A DNA stretch of 64,000 nt. It comes from Enoplolaimus lenunculus (taxonomy: Eukaryota > Nematoda > Enoplea > Enoplida > Thoracostomopsidae). The position numbers and the translations under genes are program-made. The stretch covers positions 1-64,000 of the forward strand of contig JASANG010002434.1 in NCBI GenBank assembly GCA_030248215.1, read 5' to 3'. Of this stretch, positions 60,881-64,000 are shown piece by piece. A model generated the notes under the pieces. It did no database searches and was not told the DNA's origin. It worked only from the letters and a program-made list of their open reading frames with translations. Each line of letters starts with the position of its first letter. Position 1 is the stretch's first letter.

Positions 60881-61834
60881 CAGATAGCAACAACTAAACT
60901 ATTTTCTGAAGCATTCTCTGACACCACTGTTGAAGTCGTAGCTATGATTGGTTTCAACAAAAAAATAAGTTAGCAAGAAATATATACGGGTTAACGAAAA
61001 AATTATGTAGTAGTTTTGAGAGCACATATACTTAAATGTGTGTAACATTTGAAAACCCCGAAATGCCTCAAGCGCCAACACACACTCCCCTTACACAATA
61101 ATATTTGTTCTCAGTCCTACCAAGGGTATTTGATTCTTCGTAGATTTGGAACACAAGCGTGGGATGCCAGCGCCAAGGTTTGATTTCTGTACCTAGTTTC
61201 AAAACACAAGTTGTTGCCTAATAAGAAAGGCGTCAAGTTTAAACAGGGTAGAATTTGCATACAAAGCGCGTCTGTGCAATTATGTAGATAAAACCTTAGA
61301 AATAGCTTGAAATTAAAACTACCTGAGTAATTTAACTGTTGTAAATTGACACGTAGATAGCAGTTTAACGGCCTCAAGTTCTAAGCCCAATAATACTAAA
61401 TTTAGACAGAGAAAACGCTAGAACGATTGATAATAGATCTTTCAGCACGTTAATAACAAAAGCGAAAACCTTTTCGCTGGCAAATAGTATCAGTTTGCGT
61501 GAATATATTTTTGACGAAAAACTTATTTCAACAAGTCGCATAACGAGAAAATCTTACAGTAGTTGGCGAAATATAGGCTTATCTGTTCTAAGTATTGAAT
61601 TGATGACTGCAAAAATCGTGTTTTGCTATCTAAACGAGCTAGAATGTTTTCGATGAACTAGCTTTTACGATAGTGTTACCTGATCAATCTCAAAATGAGG
61701 CTTATCTCGGAGACACGATTAAACCAATTCAAAAAAATTAAGGGCGAAATGTATTACGCAGCCATTGTGATTCAAGGTCACAAAACTACGGGCAGGTAAG
61801 GAGGAACGCTGCCCAGTACTACCATCGCCACTTC

Positions 61835-62041
61835 GGCCCATGTCAGATCAGGGGCGGAGAGTTTTTCTGTGGGACTAGAATAGAGTAACCTTAAACTTTA
61901 GACTAATTTTTTGCTTGGCTTTAGGCTCAGGCTTAGGCTTAGGAATATGCTCATTCTTACGCTTAGGTTTAGGCTTAGGCTTAGCCTTAGGATAACGAAT
62001 ATGTATATAATACTGTTCCGCCCCTGTTCTTTACATTGGCC
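61835..62041 (-). mobile_element. TTAGGC-rich hAT MITE, best preserved copy
   Basis: GGCCCATGTCAGATCAGGGG at the left is mirrored by CCCCTGTTCTTTACATTGGCC-type sequence at the right. 8-bp flanks GCCACTTC / GCCACGTC match 7 of 8. The interior holds two runs of TTAGGC-like hexamers (61921-61945, 61962-61990). Confidence 0.85.
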
Positions 62042-62679
62042 GCCACGTCTATAAAAAATTTGTATTTTGCTCAAATATAAATCACGCGTTACCTATACAC
62101 TGACAAATTCTGTTTGCGTTTCTGAACTGATTAATAACAAGAGTCATTAGTACTATCTCACGATATCTGTAGTTTGTTCGGCTCTTGAGCACTGTCCCTG
62201 TCCACACATAAAAAGGTTAATGCTTATGCTTGTTAAAGTTTACGCCAAGGCTGACGTAAGCATGTTTTAAGACGAAGTGTTCAACGTGTAGAGTGTGTAC
62301 AAGAGCCATTCTATGTTCTGTTTCTTCCGCTAACTGGGTTAACAAACCACCGTTAACTATAAGCTTGGTGAACGTTTCCTAAAATGAAATTAAATGTATC
62401 TGGTTTGAATGGTATGCAAAAATTAAGCAATCGAAGTGCTGGGACAAATTAAGATATAAGGACGTGTGAAGCCGAAAGTTCTTACACCTAAGCTTGAGAC
62501 TTGAATCCGCCCCTCAGCTATACTTGAAATCGCAACTGTCTAGTAATAATTCTATAGCTTTAGGTTGTAAACGTCAGATTATGGACCTCGCTATAATTTT
62601 GGGTTAAAATGTTAAATCAATAACTGCAGCTGCAAATTTTAGTAACATTTACTCTATATACACCTAATCTATAGCTTTA

Positions 62680-62892
62680 GGTTGTTTGACCTCCGGCAGA
62701 GATCGACCCAGCTCCGAGCGCACAAATAATGTATTTTTCTTTTTCGATTACACCCGGCTACACAGCAAACAGTTGGGTGCAGATGTATATATAAACCTGC
62801 CGGAGACCAAGCATCCGAGTCTTAATATAATGGTTTTAGATGACGTTTATTTTGCTGTACATATACTATTGTTAATCACGGGTTTTAGTTAA
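62680..62892 (+). CDS. Possible terminal exon, unrecognised
   Basis: Behind acceptor-like sequence (GCTTTAG at 62679, or CCGGCAG at 62699) a frame is open to TAA at 62892. It reads SSERTNN, then VFFFFDYTRLHSKQLGADVY, INLPETKHPS and LDDVYFAVHILLLITGFS. Composition is codon-like, especially 62700-62850, unlike the flanks. No family recognised. If real it is the end of a gene whose earlier exons were not identified; TAA lies only 96 bp before the next candidate start. Confidence 0.4.
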   Translation, partial: GCLTSGRDRPSSERTNNVFFFFDYTRLHSKQLGADVYINLPETKHPSLNIMVLDDVYFAVHILLLITGFS

Positions 62893-62988
62893 AACGGGCT
62901 ATAATATTTTTGTTATTGTTGTTTGCAAAAATTGCTGAAACTTTTTGTAGTTTGTAATTTTATTCGTTCATTTGTTTTCATCAAAGTA

Positions 62989-63172
62989 ATGAACGATCGT
63001 AGTGTGAACAGCTATGAGCGGATCGATATTATCGGCGAGTCGACTGAGAAACCAAAATTGCACTGCTGCAAAAAAGAATATCGAAACGCGAGAAGCGGGG
63101 ACAGAACAGACGAAGTATGTTGTATTAATGGAAGCAATCATGAAATGACGACATTTGCTGATTATTGCGGAG
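62989..63172 (+). CDS. Possible first coding exon, unrecognised small polar protein
   Basis: ATG at 62989 has G at -3 and sits 3 bases after an AG preceded by a T-rich tract (TTTGTTTTCATCAAAG). The frame reads MNDRSVNSYERIDIIGESTE and continues with Cys pairs (HCCKKEY, DEVCCINGSN) to a strong donor GGAG|GTGAGA at 63172. Without splicing it would stop at 63225. No family recognised. The AG just before the ATG, together with a stop codon 96 bp upstream, resembles a trans-splice acceptor in an operon, but could be an ordinary 5-prime UTR splice. Confidence 0.42.
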
Positions 63173-63608
63173 GTGAGAACACTTTGATACCAGCTGGCTT
63201 GATGCAGGGAGGTACACAAAATTAAGTTCGAGGGAAGCACACGTTTAGATAAAAATTGTGTGTCCCTCAATTAAATTTAAAGCCTGTATTCTCGAATGCG
63301 TGTATAAGTCAGTACCACCCATGACCAGTTGGTGAAAGTCTTGTGGCTTTCGAACCACTAAATATTGATGTTCGAACTTTATCGCATTGTGAATGGCGAG
63401 GTTAGAAATTTATTACTTTTTTCGCGGTTGAGTTACGCTAGTTCTGCGCAAAGTTTTCAGATACACAATTAACACGAGTTTTTCAGTTTGAAAACCTTTC
63501 GCTAGCTGGTGATAGGTGTTATACACATTTGAAACAGTGGGCCCAGATAAAAGGATACTAAACAGTGAAGAAACTTTACACAGAGGCAGGAACCTTTACT
63601 CTCAAATA

Positions 63609-64000
63609 CTGTATTGACCCAAATAAGACGGTGGGTAATAAGAGAGGGGTCCCCATTTTGAGTCCCGATCAATAGGAGTCCGTATATCTAATAAGAGTCC
63701 GTAAGCGGATAGAGTCCTTAAACCTTAATTAGAGTCCATAAATGTTAATTATCCCTAATTCTAGCGCATAAATGACTCCAGGTCCAAATAATTTGACTTC
63801 GAAACTTTAAAGCGAACTTTTTGAAAGTACATTCCAACGTATAACCTTGCATTATCGCTCAAGCTATTGACACAACACAAACAAACATTGAATTCAACGG
63901 ATAGTTGTAGTACCGGATATATATCGGTAACGAAGGGTGGCGGAGCGTGGGCTAAAAATAAATAACAGTCAGTAACCGAATAACAAGGGGGGCACCCTCT
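63609..64000. mobile_element. Inverted copy of the CTGTAGTGACCC element, cut by window end
   Basis: Starts CTGTATTGACCCAAATAAG and follows the 20290-20723 copy in reverse orientation (TAATAAGAG, CCATTTTGAGTCCC, CATAAATG, CATTATCGCTCAAGCTA) to the last base of the window. Confidence 0.75.

Noticed and set aside
61920-61995. TTAGGC-like runs as interstitial telomere or chromosome end
   Set aside because: The hexamers occur inside a dispersed MITE with its own inverted ends and 8-bp duplications, in both orientations across the window.

Overview
The window looks like AT-rich nuclear DNA of an invertebrate animal. Coding exons are few, are split by GT-AG introns, and sit in a dense layer of short DNA transposons, foldback elements and minisatellites. 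A marine invertebrate with many hAT-type miniature elements fits (a tunicate is possible), but nothing here fixes the species. The many TTAGGC-like hexamers are internal sequence of a dispersed transposon, not a telomere. All gene calls are ab initio, from reading frame, codon texture, splice sites, intron phase and remembered family motifs; no search was run. || Region by region. 1-5.3 kb: repeats, including a three-level nest (foldback element inside a hAT element inside a TTAGGC-rich hAT MITE, which also carries a TA-flanked element). 5.4-8.9 kb: a two-exon LicD/FKRP-like transferase whose intron holds a 2-kb satellite. 9.3-13 kb: a short LTR retrotransposon fossil with a 5-bp target duplication. 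13-25 kb: mostly transposon debris, a candidate mitochondrial-type first exon at 19.2 kb and a 3-prime exon at 25.3 kb. || 27.9-32.8 kb is the most interesting part. Three exons with matching phases encode a cysteine-rich CXC-type zinc-binding region followed by an AID/APOBEC-like cytidine deaminase domain (SPC-x4-C zinc motif, HPIE in place of HxE). A long Gln-rich terminal exon lies 1 kb downstream on the same strand and is phase-compatible with a cryptic donor inside the deaminase's last exon, so it could be part of the same gene. || 33-62 kb: repeats, including a 36-bp-type degenerate minisatellite, a 2.9-kb candidate element with a large near-palindrome and an 18-bp minisatellite, a 1.7-kb Harbinger-like element, a 22-bp minisatellite and many MITE copies. 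62.7-63.2 kb: two closely spaced same-strand exons that may be neighbouring genes. The window ends inside a further inverted-repeat element.
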